This document shows, piece after piece, positions 1-8,961 of a stretch of DNA of 64,000 nucleotides. The position numbers and the translations under genes are program-made. This DNA comes from an uncultured Lachnospiraceae bacterium (GTDB lineage: Bacteria > Bacillota > Clostridia > Lachnospirales > Lachnospiraceae), in contig CAMOIJ010000007.1 of the NCBI GenBank assembly GCA_946615865.1, positions 21,435 through 85,434 of the forward strand, given 5' to 3'. Numbering within the stretch: position 1 is the stretch's first letter; each line of letters starts with the position of its first letter. Below the pieces are notes generated by a model. That model saw only the letters and a list, made by a program, of their open reading frames with translations, was not told the origin of the DNA and ran no database searches.

Positions 1-510
1 CGTAATGGATTCCCCGACGAGGCATCTGGCGTTAAGATATGTGCCGGTGCATATGATCGCGGCCACACAGCGATAAACAGTTCCTGTGTGAATCCTTACT
101 CCGGTAACTCTGCCTTCCTCTGTCAGAATTTCCGTGACTTCCGCCTGCCGGATCGTGAGATTCTCCTGTTTCTCAAGAACCTGCCTCATCGCCTTGGAAT
201 ATTCGGCCTTATCCGCCTGTGTCCTCAGGGAGTGAACCGCAGGTCCCTTGGATACATTGAGCATCTTGGACTGAATAAAAGTCTTATCTATGTTTTTGCC
301 CATCTCGCCGCCAAGGGCGTCAATCTCTCTTACCAGGTGCCCCTTAGAAGAGCCTCCTATATGAGGGTTGCAAGGCATCATAGCGATGCTGTCAACGTTC
401 ATTGTAAAGATCACAGTCTTAAGTCCGAGCCTGCTGCAGGCCAGTGCGGCTTCAACGCCCGCATGACCGGCTCCGATCACGCACACCTGTGTATCAATGT
501 GGTATTCCAT
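1..510 (-). CDS. mnmG: tRNA uridine-5-carboxymethylaminomethyl modification enzyme MnmG, N-terminal part
   Basis: This is the first 170 codons of MnmG (GidA); the gene runs off the left edge, so it is cut by the window and not broken. With MnmE it installs the cmnm5 group on U34 of certain tRNAs, using FAD and methylene-THF. The N-terminus reads [20 protein letters not shown], with the FAD-binding GxGxxG loop at residues 13-18. It is followed by the family-typical stretches [20 protein letters not shown] and [14 protein letters not shown]. The frame is open from the ATG at 510 to base 1. It lies 47 bp downstream of mnmE on the same strand, the usual pairing of the two partner genes. Confidence 0.95.
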   Translation of the reverse strand, partial: MEYHIDTQVCVIGAGHAGVEAALACSRLGLKTVIFTMNVDSIAMMPCNPHIGGSSKGHLVREIDALGGEMGKNIDKTFIQSKMLNVSKGPAVHSLRTQADKAEYSKAMRQVLEKQENLTIRQAEVTEILTEEGRVTGVRIHTGTVYRCVAAIICTGTYLNARCLVGESIT

Positions 511-557
511 ACTCTGCCAAATCCTTCCAAACTAGTTTGTTATATCTAACTATACTT

Positions 558-2006
558 TTATTTACCCATACAGAATTTAGAGAAGATCTCCTCTACAAGA
601 TCATCCTCCACAGCTTCTCCCAGGATCGTCCCCAGAACACGGTAAGCATTCATAAGGTCGATGGAGAAAAAGTCTTCACTCATTCCGTTGTTTATGCTGT
701 CTTCTACAAGACATATGGAGTCGAGCGCTTCCTGAACAGCTCCTTTGTGTCTGAGATTGCTGATGAAAATCTCATTCTTCTGCGCGATCTCTCCAGTGTG
801 GAACATCTCGGAGATGAAATCTCCCAGTTCCTTTGTTCCTTCTCCCGTCTGAAGAGAGCAGAAGAGAAGAGGAGGGCACTCCGCTCCCTTAGAAGTGAAC
901 AGAGCTTTGACATCTTCCTCTTTCACGCCGGAGGACAGATCCGTCTTATTCATAAGAAGGATACACTTCTTGCCTTCTTCCATCTTATTGATGATTCTTG
1001 CGGCGATCTCTTCATCTTCAGAGGAAAGAGCCCTTGAACTGTCGATCACGAACAGGATCAGATCAGCACTGTCGAGGGCCTTCTGAGCTCTGTCTACGCC
1101 GATCTGTTCAACTTTATCATGGGTTTTCCTGATTCCCGCTGTATCTGTCAGGTGAAGAAGGACGCCTCCCACTCTGACTGTCTCACTGAGAGTATCGCGC
1201 GTTGTACCTGCTATATCAGTGACGATGGCTCTTTCTTCTCCGGCCAGGTGATTCAATAGAGAAGATTTTCCTACATTAGGCCTGCCCACAATAGCTGTCC
1301 TTATTCCATCCTTTAAGATTCTTCCCTCTTCAGCGTGGGAGAGAAGAGATCTCATCTCTTTTTCCAGATCCTGACAGACCGACATCAGTTTGTCCGTATA
1401 GCCGTCAAGACTGTAATTCTCCGGATCGTCCAGCGCGGATTCAATAAAGGCGATCTCATAGAGGATCTTCTCTCTGAGTTCCCTGATCCTGGCAGATACA
1501 GCGCCCTCAAGCTGAGCAGCTGATGATTTTCTGGCAAATTCATTTTCGGAAGAGATCAGGTCCATGACCGCTTCAGCTCTGGCGAGGTCGATTCTTCCCC
1601 CAAGAAACGCTCTTTTAGTAAATTCACCGGGTTCAGCCAGTCTCGCGCCGGATTTAAGCACCAACTCAAGAATACGGTTCATAAGGAACATACCGCCGTG
1701 AGTGTTGATCTCCACTGTATCCTCGGTCGTATAACTGTGGGGGGACTTCATCCAGGAGAGCATGACTTCATCTATGAGACTTTCTTCACCGTTTTCATCA
1801 GTCTCTACTATATAGCCGAATCGGATCGTACCGGGACGCCACTCAGAAATATCAGTTCTATTCTTTGCGGGAGTGCGGTATAGTTTGGATCCGACTGCTG
1901 CCGCATCGGGACCGCTTATCCTGATTATTCCTATTCCCGCTTCAGACATGGCTGTCGCGATCGCCGCGATCGTATCTGCCTGAACATGATCATACATAAG
2001 AGCCAT
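558..2006 (-). CDS. mnmE: tRNA modification GTPase MnmE
   Basis: MnmE is the GTPase partner of MnmG in wobble-uridine modification. The N-terminal formyl-THF-binding domain covers roughly residues 1-120 (YDHVQADTIAAIAT start, HGGMFLMNRILEL). The G domain follows with GRPNVGKSSLLN (G1), TTRDT (G2), DTAG (G3) and NKTD (G4). The protein ends in FCMGK, matching the family's C-terminal CxGK signature. An in-frame GTG at 2015 is possible, but it sits only about 3 nt from the AAAGGGG Shine-Dalgarno, so I prefer the ATG at 2006 (482 aa); a further Met lies at 1997. Usual length is about 455-460 aa. Confidence 0.93.
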   Translation of the reverse strand: MALMYDHVQADTIAAIATAMSEAGIGIIRISGPDAAAVGSKLYRTPAKNRTDISEWRPGTIRFGYIVETDENGEESLIDEVMLSWMKSPHSYTTEDTVEINTHGGMFLMNRILELVLKSGARLAEPGEFTKRAFLGGRIDLARAEAVMDLISSENEFARKSSAAQLEGAVSARIRELREKILYEIAFIESALDDPENYSLDGYTDKLMSVCQDLEKEMRSLLSHAEEGRILKDGIRTAIVGRPNVGKSSLLNHLAGEERAIVTDIAGTTRDTLSETVRVGGVLLHLTDTAGIRKTHDKVEQIGVDRAQKALDSADLILFVIDSSRALSSEDEEIAARIINKMEEGKKCILLMNKTDLSSGVKEEDVKALFTSKGAECPPLLFCSLQTGEGTKELGDFISEMFHTGEIAQKNEIFISNLRHKGAVQEALDSICLVEDSINNGMSEDFFSIDLMNAYRVLGTILGEAVEDDLVEEIFSKFCMGK

Positions 2007-2070
2007 AATCCCCACAGACCCCTTTCTAATTAGTCTTTATCAAAAATCAGCATACAATAAACTTCTGACA

Positions 2071-2110
2071 AAAGAAAGAGCCGGGCACTTTTTCGATAAG
2101 TACCCGGCTC
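2071..2110 (-). terminator. intrinsic terminator after jag
   Basis: On the minus strand an 11-bp stem (GAGCCGGGTAC / GTGCCCGGCTC, one G-U pair) at 2078-2110 is followed by TTTCTTTTG. It lies between jag and mnmE, so mnmE-mnmG are expressed by read-through or from their own promoter. Confidence 0.75.
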
Positions 2111-2133
2111 TGAATCTTTTGAATAATGCCGTA

Positions 2134-3333
2134 TTATTCCTCGCTCTCAGGCTTGGAATTATTCTCCGCGGAACGATCTGAACCACGGCGGTTATCCTTG
2201 GATCCGCGATAATCGCGTCCTTTTCTTCCACGGCCGTTTCTGCCTCTGCCGTTTCTGCCGCGGCCGCCCTTTTCAAAGCGCTCTTCCTTAAGAAGATCTT
2301 CGCCGTTCTCATCCTTTTTGAGAGCTACTACGACCTTTCTGTAGGGCTCTTCACCCTCACTGTAAGTTGTGATGAACTTCTCATCCTGCAGTGCGGAGTG
2401 GATGATCCTTCTCTCATAAGGATTCATGGGCTCAAGGGCCACAGGCTGTCTTGTTCTCTTTACCTTGAAAGCAATATTCTTGGCAAGATTTTCAAGAGTT
2501 TTCTTTCTTCTCTCTCTGTAGTTCTCAGTATCGGCCTTAACATGGATATAACCGTCTACATCCTTATTAACTACAAGAGATACGAGATACTGAAGAGAAT
2601 CGAGAGTCTGACCTCTCTTGCCGATCAAAACGCCCATATCGTCACCTTCCATATTGACGGTGAGAATACCGGTCTCTTTCTGATACTCCTCGCTGATATC
2701 CACATTCATATCCATGGTCTTGAAGACGCCAACAAGGAAATCGTGCGCTGCCTTTTTGATCTCGGCGATCTTTTCATCCGTAAGCTGGGGGATGACCGCT
2801 TTCTTTTTGGGAGCGGGAGCAGCCTTCTCTTCAACAGGAGCAGCTGAAGCAACTGCGGCAGGAGACTCTACCTCGGCCTTTTTGGGAGCAGAAGATTTTT
2901 TCTTATTCTTCTTATTGTTCTTCTTGCCCTCTTTATCCTTTTCTTTCAGTTCCTTCTTCTCAGTCTTCTCGGCGTCCTTCTTTTCAGACTTGACTTCTTT
3001 TTCAGCCTTTTTGGAAGCCTTTGTCTCTTCTTTGGCTGCAGGCGCTGAATCCTTGATTTCCTTCTTTTCGGGAGACTTGCCGTTAAGTTCCTTCTGGATC
3101 TTCTTCTCAGCTTTACCGATCACATCATCCAGAATTGCCTGCGTAGCATCCGCGGCGTCTTTAACTCTGGCCTTAATGATAGCAGGCTTAGCGCCGATAC
3201 CGAGAAATCCGGATTTTTCTCTCTGCACCACTATATAATCCAGACGATTACTGGTCACAGATAATCTCTGGCAGGCTGTGGTAATGGCGTCATCCACAGT
3301 CTTCTCTGTAATTTCGATATATTCCTGGGACAT
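2134..3333 (-). CDS. jag: RNA-binding protein Jag (KhpB), KH and R3H domains
   Basis: Jag/KhpB is an RNA-binding protein encoded next to YidC in Gram-positive bacteria and linked to cell elongation and sporulation control. The N-terminal Jag_N domain (residues 1-50; YIEITEKTVDDAITTACQRL, then GFLGIGAKPA) is followed by a very Lys/Glu/Ala-rich linker at about 85-190. A KH-II domain with the GKRGQTLDSLQYLVS loop lies near 240, and an R3H-type segment (PMNPYERRIIHSALQDE) near 305. The C-terminus is an Arg/Gly-rich tail with GRGRNGRGRKGR. At 399 aa it is longer than the usual 210-260 aa because of the linker and RG tail. It is separated from yidC by only 3 bp. Confidence 0.9.
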   Translation of the reverse strand: MSQEYIEITEKTVDDAITTACQRLSVTSNRLDYIVVQREKSGFLGIGAKPAIIKARVKDAADATQAILDDVIGKAEKKIQKELNGKSPEKKEIKDSAPAAKEETKASKKAEKEVKSEKKDAEKTEKKELKEKDKEGKKNNKKNKKKSSAPKKAEVESPAAVASAAPVEEKAAPAPKKKAVIPQLTDEKIAEIKKAAHDFLVGVFKTMDMNVDISEEYQKETGILTVNMEGDDMGVLIGKRGQTLDSLQYLVSLVVNKDVDGYIHVKADTENYRERRKKTLENLAKNIAFKVKRTRQPVALEPMNPYERRIIHSALQDEKFITTYSEGEEPYRKVVVALKKDENGEDLLKEERFEKGGRGRNGRGRNGRGRKGRDYRGSKDNRRGSDRSAENNSKPESEE

Positions 3334-3336
3334 ATA

Positions 3337-4650
3337 TTATCCTTTCCCGCCCTGCTTCTTTGAGGAGGAATTATCCGCGTCATTGAAGCTGCTGACCATA
3401 TTGGCTTTTGCTGCAAGGCTTCCGGACTTATATTTTTTGCCGTTTGTCTGACGGGCCTGCTGGGCCTTTCTCTCAGAATCAGAACTGACAGAAGTGCTGG
3501 ACTTATCCTTCATTCTTCTTGTATTCATGGAAGAATAAGTGTTCATAGTACTGCTGCTTACACGGTTCTTGTCCTTCTTGCCTTCCTTAGCTTCCTTTTC
3601 CTTCATCTTCTCGAGATTCTTCTCGACCATAGCGTCAATATCCATCTTGTCGATCTGTTTATTGATGACAACCTGCTGGATGCAGCGGATCACTGCACCG
3701 GTGATCCAGTAAAGGCCCATACCATTGGGAAGACTCCAGCAGAAGAATGCAGACATGATAGGCATCATGACGTTCATTGACTTCATGGTGTTATTCATCT
3801 GGTCATTTCCATCCTGTGATTCAGGCTGGGGCATCAGAGCAACATTCAGATACTGCGTGACTGCCGCGAGAACCGGGATGATGAGCGCTACGATCACAAG
3901 AATATATGTCTTACTCTGCATCGCCTCTTTGAACAGGGAGGAGGGGGAGTTAGCCATATTGAGGCCAAGGAAACTATTGTATCTTGTAAGACTTGTGACT
4001 GTATTTGCGATATCGCTCTTAAGATCAGCGAAATTCTCAGTCAGTGCTGTCCAGTCAGCGCTGTTGAACTTGTTGAGAACGTCGATGAAAGTATTTTGCA
4101 CATATTCTGTGACGCCGTTTAAATAGCTTTCGTTTTCAAACTGCTTCTGGAAAAATCTGGCAGCAGTGGTTGCTTTAAGATAATCACCCGCATTTGCCGC
4201 GATCAGTTCGTCTACAAGGGGGAAGAACACCTGCTTGACCATAGGAACATATGCGGGAATGTTGTAGAACACCCTGTAAAGAGCAAGCAGGATAGGCATC
4301 TGGATGATGAGCTGGACGCAGCTGCCGGTAGCAGATACGCCGTACTTGCCGTATACTTCCTTGATCTCAGCCTGCTGTCTCTCCATTGACTCGGGATCCT
4401 TGCGGCCTTCATATTTCTTATTGATCTTGTTCAGCTCCGGCTGCATCTTGCGCTGAAGCTTGGAAAACTTCTGCTGCTTGACCGTGAGCGGCAGCATGGC
4501 CATATAGATCAGTATGGTCATGATGATGATAGCCAGACCGATGTTAGGAATGCCTATTTTGTTGAGAACGAAGAAAATGCCGTTCATGAACATTCCGAGA
4601 AGACTGGCTATAGGTCCGATGATCATTCCGTTGGACTTAGTAAGTAACAT
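3337..4650 (-). CDS. yidC: membrane protein insertase YidC/Oxa1 family
   Basis: YidC inserts and folds inner-membrane proteins, alone or with SecYEG. The 437-aa protein has an N-terminal membrane segment (about 8-30), a second at 35-55, and the conserved cytoplasmic hairpin with KFSKLQRKMQPELNKINKKY. The core segments include QLIIQMPILLALYRVFYNIP near 120 and more near 250, 290 and 315 (FFCWSLPNGMGLYWITGAV). The tail is long, polar and basic (350-437), as in other Clostridia. There is no lipobox, unlike SpoIIIJ. The region between the second and third membrane helices carries an extra loop rich in Asn and Asp. The ATG at 4650 follows AAGGAGG at good spacing. The operon order is rnpA-yidD-yidC-jag. 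Confidence 0.93.
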   Translation of the reverse strand: MLLTKSNGMIIGPIASLLGMFMNGIFFVLNKIGIPNIGLAIIIMTILIYMAMLPLTVKQQKFSKLQRKMQPELNKINKKYEGRKDPESMERQQAEIKEVYGKYGVSATGSCVQLIIQMPILLALYRVFYNIPAYVPMVKQVFFPLVDELIAANAGDYLKATTAARFFQKQFENESYLNGVTEYVQNTFIDVLNKFNSADWTALTENFADLKSDIANTVTSLTRYNSFLGLNMANSPSSLFKEAMQSKTYILVIVALIIPVLAAVTQYLNVALMPQPESQDGNDQMNNTMKSMNVMMPIMSAFFCWSLPNGMGLYWITGAVIRCIQQVVINKQIDKMDIDAMVEKNLEKMKEKEAKEGKKDKNRVSSSTMNTYSSMNTRRMKDKSSTSVSSDSERKAQQARQTNGKKYKSGSLAAKANMVSSFNDADNSSSKKQGGKG

Positions 4651-4673
4651 TGAATCCTCCTTCGGGATTAGTC

Positions 4674-4697
4674 AAAATACTGCCTTGAGGCAGTTTT
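4674..4697 (-). terminator. hairpin with U tract between yidD and yidC
   Basis: On the minus strand AAAACTGCC, TCAA loop, GGCAG, then TATTTTG. The 7-9 bp stem abuts the yidD stop. It could be a partial terminator or an mRNA-stability hairpin inside the operon. Confidence 0.45.
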
Positions 4698-4909
4698 CAG
4701 GGTACAGGATCATATCCTCCGTGAGAAAAAGGATTACATCTGAGAATTCTCCACATAGCAAGCAGTCCTCCCTTGAGGGCCCCGTACTTTTCCACTGCTT
4801 CCAGTCCATACTGGGAGCATGTGGGAATATAAGGGCATTTCGTGCTCTTAAGAGGAGAGAGATATTTCTGGTAGAATTTAATCAGCCATATCATTGTTTT
4901 TTTTGCCAT
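4697..4909 (-). CDS. yidD: membrane protein insertion efficiency factor YidD
   Basis: YidD is a small membrane-associated protein that helps YidC-dependent insertion. The 70-aa product contains the family signature [32 protein letters not shown] with its two conserved cysteines, and [17 protein letters not shown] at the C-terminus. It overlaps the end of rnpA by about 30 bp in another frame, the normal arrangement at this locus. Length is typical of the family (about 70-85 aa). Confidence 0.93.
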   Translation of the reverse strand: MAKKTMIWLIKFYQKYLSPLKSTKCPYIPTCSQYGLEAVEKYGALKGGLLAMWRILRCNPFSHGGYDPVP

Positions 4910-5228
4910 AGATTCCAGCCTTTCCCGCCAAATGCAGAAGCGCGCCCTCTATCCTGTGATAGTCGGCCCCTTTAGCCCTGGACCGCGCCACGACTACCAT
5001 ATCCAAACCACTATTGAACATCTGCTCATGCAGTCGATAACTTTCGCGGATCAATCTTGTGATCCTGTGTCTGACGACGCTGTTTCCCACCTTCTTGCTC
5101 ACTGAGATCCCGATCCTGTTCTTTCCCATATCATTTCCACACACATACAGGACAAGATCGCGATTCACATATGATTTTCCGGTGTTATAGCATTTTCTGA
5201 AATCATCGTTTTTCTTCAGAGATTCCAT
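4878..5228 (-). CDS. rnpA: ribonuclease P protein component
   Basis: RnpA is the protein subunit of RNase P, which matures tRNA 5' ends. The basic product has the N-terminal [18 protein letters not shown], the central strand [19 protein letters not shown] and the RNR-type signature around [15 protein letters not shown] (about residues 50-65). An in-frame GTG at 5234 would add two residues; the ATG at 5228 matches the conserved family start and gives 116 aa. It lies between rpmH and yidD as in nearly all Firmicutes. Confidence 0.94.
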   Translation of the reverse strand: MESLKKNDDFRKCYNTGKSYVNRDLVLYVCGNDMGKNRIGISVSKKVGNSVVRHRITRLIRESYRLHEQMFNSGLDMVVVARSRAKGADYHRIEGALLHLAGKAGIYGKKNNDMAD

Positions 5229-5245
5229 TCTCACATTACCCTAAA

Positions 5246-5278
5246 CAAAACAAAGAAAGCCACATTGCTGCGGCTTTC
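5246..5278 (-). terminator. hairpin terminator or attenuator between rpmH and rnpA
   Basis: Minus strand: GAAAGCCGCA, GCAA loop, TGTGGCTTTC (10 bp with one G-U), then TTTGTTTTGTTT. Placed right after rpmH, it would lower transcription of rnpA relative to the ribosomal protein gene. Confidence 0.7.
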
Positions 5279-5288
5279 AGGTTGTCTG

Positions 5289-5423
5289 TCAAACGGTTAA
5301 TTTCTTTCTGCCCTTAGCTCTTCTGGCTGCGAGAACCTTTCTTCCACCGGGTGTGCTCATTCTGGATCTGAAGCCATGAACCTTAAAGCGCTGTCTTTTC
5401 TTGGGCTGATATGTCATTTTCAT
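5289..5423 (-). CDS. rpmH: 50S ribosomal protein L34
   Basis: L34 is a small, very basic large-subunit ribosomal protein. The 44-aa ORF begins [20 protein letters not shown], continues through [19 protein letters not shown] and ends KKLTV, matching the universal L34 pattern. AAGGAGG lies 8 bp before the ATG. It is the first gene of the minus-strand rpmH-rnpA-yidD-yidC-jag cluster, and the dnaA/oriC region starts on its other side. Confidence 0.96.
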   Translation of the reverse strand: MKMTYQPKKRQRFKVHGFRSRMSTPGGRKVLAARRAKGRKKLTV

Positions 5424-5574
5424 GTATGGTATCCTCCTTAATCAAGTTGATTTCCACTTTCATTAATAATTACCTAAAGATGTGCGGGTAAACCGCCGCC
5501 CTAAAAAGAGAAATCTTCACAGGCAGTTCCTCCTGCGGGCCATCCGGCTGCTCTGTGTGGTAAACAGCATTCTT

Positions 5575-5603
5575 ATTATATAGATATTCACTCCCGCGGT
5601 CAA
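5575..5603 (-). promoter_or_regulatory. sigma-A type promoter for rpmH
   Basis: On the minus strand TTGACC (5603-5598), a 17-nt spacer and TATAAT (5580-5575), about 150 bp before the rpmH start. The boxes and spacing are near consensus. Confidence 0.75.
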
Positions 5604-5700
5604 GTAAAACTTATTGAAAACCCTTTATTTACAGGCTTTTTGGGCAATCTATATATTGATTTTCAAAATTTTTTTTCTCTAGATATTGGGGTACCCATGG

Positions 5701-5930
5701 TTATCCACATTTCCACATTGTTACTATCCATATATCCACATTTTGTGGAAAATATGTGGATAACCCCGATTTTTAGCCCTTTTTTATCCACAAAGAGGCT
5801 TATTTGGCTCATTTTTCCTATCATTGAGATAGTGGATTTTTTATTACATTAATTGTTATCCACAATCTTATCAACATTTTTCTTCAATTTGACAAATTTG
5901 AAGAATTTTTACATTTATATTAAAATACTC
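5701..5930. other. oriC: oriC, upstream half: DnaA-box cluster and AT-rich unwinding region
   Basis: Perfect TTATCCACA boxes lie at 5701-5709, 5784-5792 and 5856-5864 (plus) and 5755-5763 (minus, TGTGGATAA). Near matches lie at 5732-5740 and 5868-5876. They are followed by a long A/T-rich stretch at about 5877-5930 suited to strand opening. The rest of the rpmH-dnaA gap (5424-5700) shows only the rpmH promoter and AT-rich sequence. The position between rpmH and dnaA is the classical replication origin of Firmicutes. Confidence 0.88.
5898..5926 (+). promoter_or_regulatory. candidate dnaA promoter
   Basis: TTGAAG (5898-5903), 17-nt spacer, TAAAAT (5921-5926). A TTGACA at 5889-5894 lies just upstream within an imperfect palindrome. 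Overlap with the DnaA-box cluster fits autoregulation by DnaA. Confidence 0.5.
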
Positions 5931-5935
5931 ATTAC

Positions 5936-5987
5936 CACATGATGGGGGTTCAGGGCCGGAAAGCGCGAAGCTCAGGCCTCTCATGTG
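5936..5987 (+). promoter_or_regulatory. possible structured dnaA 5' leader
   Basis: CACATGA at 5936-5942 pairs with TCATGTG at 5981-5987. Inside them GGCC at 5954-5957 can pair with GGCC at 5975-5978. The GC-rich hairpin stands out from AT-rich surroundings and lies just downstream of the likely dnaA transcription start, about 130 bp before the start codon. No known riboswitch class is recognised. Confidence 0.35.
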
Positions 5988-6115
5988 CAAAGTAAAATTC
6001 CCCGGGCACAATGTTTTGAACAGAGTTTCTTCTTATTTAATAACATGCTTCAATAACAGACTAAGATCATCCCGGAAGAAGATAGTTAATAATAAATTTC
6101 AGGCGGTGGTAAATT

Positions 6116-7483
6116 ATGAACAACGAGATCATCAAACAGAGCTGGCAGAATATTAAAGAACATATCCGTGATAATTACGGTCTCAGCAATATTTCCTACA
6201 AAACCTGGATCGAGGACCTTGAGATTGCGCGTATCAATGATCACCTGGTCGTCATCAGAATCCCTTCGGACAATCAGTTTAAGCTCACCTATATTTCAAA
6301 GAATTACATCGACTTTTTTAAGGTGACCATATCAGAGCTGCTCGGAGAGGAATATGACGTAAACTTCATTCTCAATCAGGAGGAGAAAGTACCCGCAGCC
6401 AGAGAGCCGGCTCCTGTTAAGTCAGCGGACCGCGCCAAAATAGAGGACGCCCATTTAAATCCCAAGTACCGGTTTGATACCTTTATCGTCGGAAGCAACA
6501 ACATGTTCGCTCACTCCGCGTGTCTTGCTGTTTCCGAATCACCCGGAAATACCTATAATCCTCTGTTCCTTTACGGAGGGGCGGGACTTGGCAAGACCCA
6601 CCTTATGCACTCTGTAGGACACTTTATATTGGAACAGAATCCTAATATGAGAGTTCTGTACGTGACATCGGAGCAGTTTACCAACGAGGTGATCGAATCT
6701 ATTCGAAGCGGCAACTCTTCCTCAATGGCCAGGCTTCGTGACAAGTACCGCACAGTAGATGTTCTTCTGATCGACGATATCCAGTTTATTATAGGTAAAG
6801 AATCCACCCAGGAGGAATTCTTCCACACCTTCAATGAGCTTCATCAGGCAGGTAAACAGATCGTTCTCTCCTCAGACCGTCCCCCCAAGGAAATGGAGAC
6901 CCTGGACGAGAGATTCCGTTCCCGTTTCGAGTGGGGCCTGATCGCTGATATCCAGCCTCCGAGTTACGAGACCAGAATGGCCATCCTGAGAAAGAATGTG
7001 GAAAACTCCCACTTCAATGTGGACGATCAGGTTCTTGAATACATCGCTACCAATATTAAATCCAATATCCGTGAGCTTGAGGGAGCCATCAAGAAGATCA
7101 CTGCTTATTCCAGACTTAATAATGTAGAGATCACTACTGAAAACGCCAAGGAAGCTCTCAAGGATATGATCTATCCCGAAAAGAATGATGTAGTAACTCC
7201 TGACAGGATCATGAGCGTTGTCTGCGATCACTACGGCGTTAAGCCCGCGGCGATCATGTCCCAGAAGAAAGACAGCGAGATCGTCATACCCAGGCAGGTC
7301 ATCATGTATCTGTGTAAGAATTATACGGATATCACCTATGACGCGATCGCCAAGATGCTCGGCAAAAAGGATCACTCCACCATCATGCACGGGGCCAATA
7401 AGATCAAGAACGATCTGTCCGATAACGATGAACTCAAGGGCAATATCGAAGTGATCCTCAAAAAGCTCAACGTCAAAGCCTGA
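6116..7483 (+). CDS. dnaA: chromosomal replication initiator protein DnaA
   Basis: DnaA binds TTATCCACA boxes and opens the origin. The 455-aa protein has domain I (residues 1-85, SWQNIKEHIRDNYGLSNISY) and a short linker. The AAA+ domain starts at about 115 (LNPKYRFDTFIVGSNN), with Walker A GGAGLGKTHL near 160, Walker B VLLIDDIQFI and sensor SSDRPPKEM. Domain IV carries the DNA-binding signature GKKDHSTIMHGANKI near 420. The start follows AGGCGGTGG. DnaA boxes lie on both sides, so autoregulation is likely. Confidence 0.97.
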   Translation: MNNEIIKQSWQNIKEHIRDNYGLSNISYKTWIEDLEIARINDHLVVIRIPSDNQFKLTYISKNYIDFFKVTISELLGEEYDVNFILNQEEKVPAAREPAPVKSADRAKIEDAHLNPKYRFDTFIVGSNNMFAHSACLAVSESPGNTYNPLFLYGGAGLGKTHLMHSVGHFILEQNPNMRVLYVTSEQFTNEVIESIRSGNSSSMARLRDKYRTVDVLLIDDIQFIIGKESTQEEFFHTFNELHQAGKQIVLSSDRPPKEMETLDERFRSRFEWGLIADIQPPSYETRMAILRKNVENSHFNVDDQVLEYIATNIKSNIRELEGAIKKITAYSRLNNVEITTENAKEALKDMIYPEKNDVVTPDRIMSVVCDHYGVKPAAIMSQKKDSEIVIPRQVIMYLCKNYTDITYDAIAKMLGKKDHSTIMHGANKIKNDLSDNDELKGNIEVILKKLNVKA

Positions 7484-7816
7484 GAATGTGGACAGGTCTG
7501 TGGATTGCCTGCGGAAACTCCGAGGATTCAATGTGCAACATGTGGATAGTGCTAATTTGCCGTTTTAAGCCGTTTTGTACTTACCCACGTACACCTATTT
7601 GGGACTGTGGACAGAAAATTGGTTTTACACCGTAAAATCGCAGTCATTTCCACACCGTTTCATTGTAATTTAAGTCGAAAAATACTATAATTAAGAGTGG
7701 TTATCCACATTTTCACAAGCTCTATATACTAAGATTACTATATTATCTTTACTATTACGCGCACGGAGAACTGACGGAGATAGCCACTTACCAAATGCGG
7801 AAGGAACAGGAATTTT
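7484..7816. other. oriC, downstream half: dnaA-dnaN intergenic with DnaA boxes
   Basis: A perfect TTATCCACA lies at 7701-7709. Relaxed boxes (TGTGGATAG at 7541-7549, TGTGGATTG near 7499) and other TGTGGA/TCCACA half-sites are scattered over 333 bp. A TATACT at 7725-7730 is a candidate -10 for dnaN. No gene is seen. Together with the upstream cluster this makes a bipartite origin. Confidence 0.65.
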
Positions 7817-8923
7817 ATGGAACTGAGAATTGCTAAATCTTATCTTTCACAGGGAATACAGATCGTCTCCAAGGCTGTACCCAGCAAGACAACAATGTCT
7901 ATTCTTGAATGCATCCTGATCGATGCCTCCGGAAATGATATCAGACTCATTGCCAACGATATGGAACTGGGTATTGAGACAAAGGTTGCAGGACTGATCT
8001 TATCAAGAGGTATAATTGCTGTCGATGCTCAGATCTTCTCCAGCATTGTCAGGAAGCTTCCTGATGACGATGTTGTGATCTTCACCGAAGGAGAAAAGAT
8101 CACCATTACATGTCAGAAGGCAAAGTTTACGATCCTTGGCAAAGACGGAGCGGATTTTGCATATCTTCCCGAGATTGAGAAGAAGAATGAAGTTAAAGTT
8201 TCTCAGTTTACTCTCAGAGATCTGATCAACAGAACTATCTTTTCCATTTCAGGAAATGAGAGCAGCGGCATGATGACCGGCGAGCTCATGGAAATCAGGG
8301 ATAACAGGCTCAGAATGGTCGCTCTGGATGGACACAGGATTGCGATCCGCAATGTGGAACTCAGCAATTCTTATGAGGACAGGAAGGTCATCGTTCCCGG
8401 AAAGACTCTCAATGAGATCAGCAAGATCCTCTCCGGCGATACGGATAAGTTCGTGAACATCTATTTCACAGAGAAGCATGCTCTGTTTGAGTTTGACGAT
8501 ACGATCGTAGTTTCCAGACTGATCGAGGGTGAATACTACAGGATCGACAAGATGCTTTCCAGCAGCTACCAGACCAGAGTCAACGTACAGAGGAAAGAGT
8601 TCCTGAGCTGTATCGACAGAGCCACTCTTCTTGTGAAGGAAGAGGATAAGAAGCCTGTCATTATCATGATCAGCGATGACAACATGGAGATGAAGATCAA
8701 CACTACTCTGGGAAGCATGGATGAAGTGATCGAGATCACCAAGGATGGCGCCGACATGAATATCGGCTTCAATCCCAAGTTCCTCATTGACGCTCTCAGA
8801 GCTATTGACAGCGAGGAGATCACGCTCTATCTTGTCAGCCCCAAGGCTCCCTGCTTTATCAGAGACGCGGAGGAGACTTACTGCTATCTGATCCTTCCCG
8901 TTAATTTCATTACAATTGATTGA
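7817..8923 (+). CDS. dnaN: DNA polymerase III sliding clamp (beta subunit)
   Basis: DnaN is the homodimeric ring that tethers the replicase to DNA. The 368-aa length and three-fold repeat architecture are normal. Recognisable blocks are SKTTMSILECILIDA near 25, the middle-domain stretch MVALDGHRIAIRN near 172 and VSPKAPCFI with the hydrophobic C-terminal YLILPVNF. It follows dnaA and its own intergenic promoter region and is followed by yaaA. Confidence 0.96.
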   Translation: MELRIAKSYLSQGIQIVSKAVPSKTTMSILECILIDASGNDIRLIANDMELGIETKVAGLILSRGIIAVDAQIFSSIVRKLPDDDVVIFTEGEKITITCQKAKFTILGKDGADFAYLPEIEKKNEVKVSQFTLRDLINRTIFSISGNESSGMMTGELMEIRDNRLRMVALDGHRIAIRNVELSNSYEDRKVIVPGKTLNEISKILSGDTDKFVNIYFTEKHALFEFDDTIVVSRLIEGEYYRIDKMLSSSYQTRVNVQRKEFLSCIDRATLLVKEEDKKPVIIMISDDNMEMKINTTLGSMDEVIEITKDGADMNIGFNPKFLIDALRAIDSEEITLYLVSPKAPCFIRDAEETYCYLILPVNFITID

Positions 8924-8961
8924 TATTTTGCCAAAATATAGGGAAAGTAAGGAAACAGAGA

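Noticed and set aside
88-549. Plus-strand ORF over the mnmG region
   Set aside because: The minus strand encodes MnmG with the FAD motif and conserved blocks, so the plus frame is a shadow.
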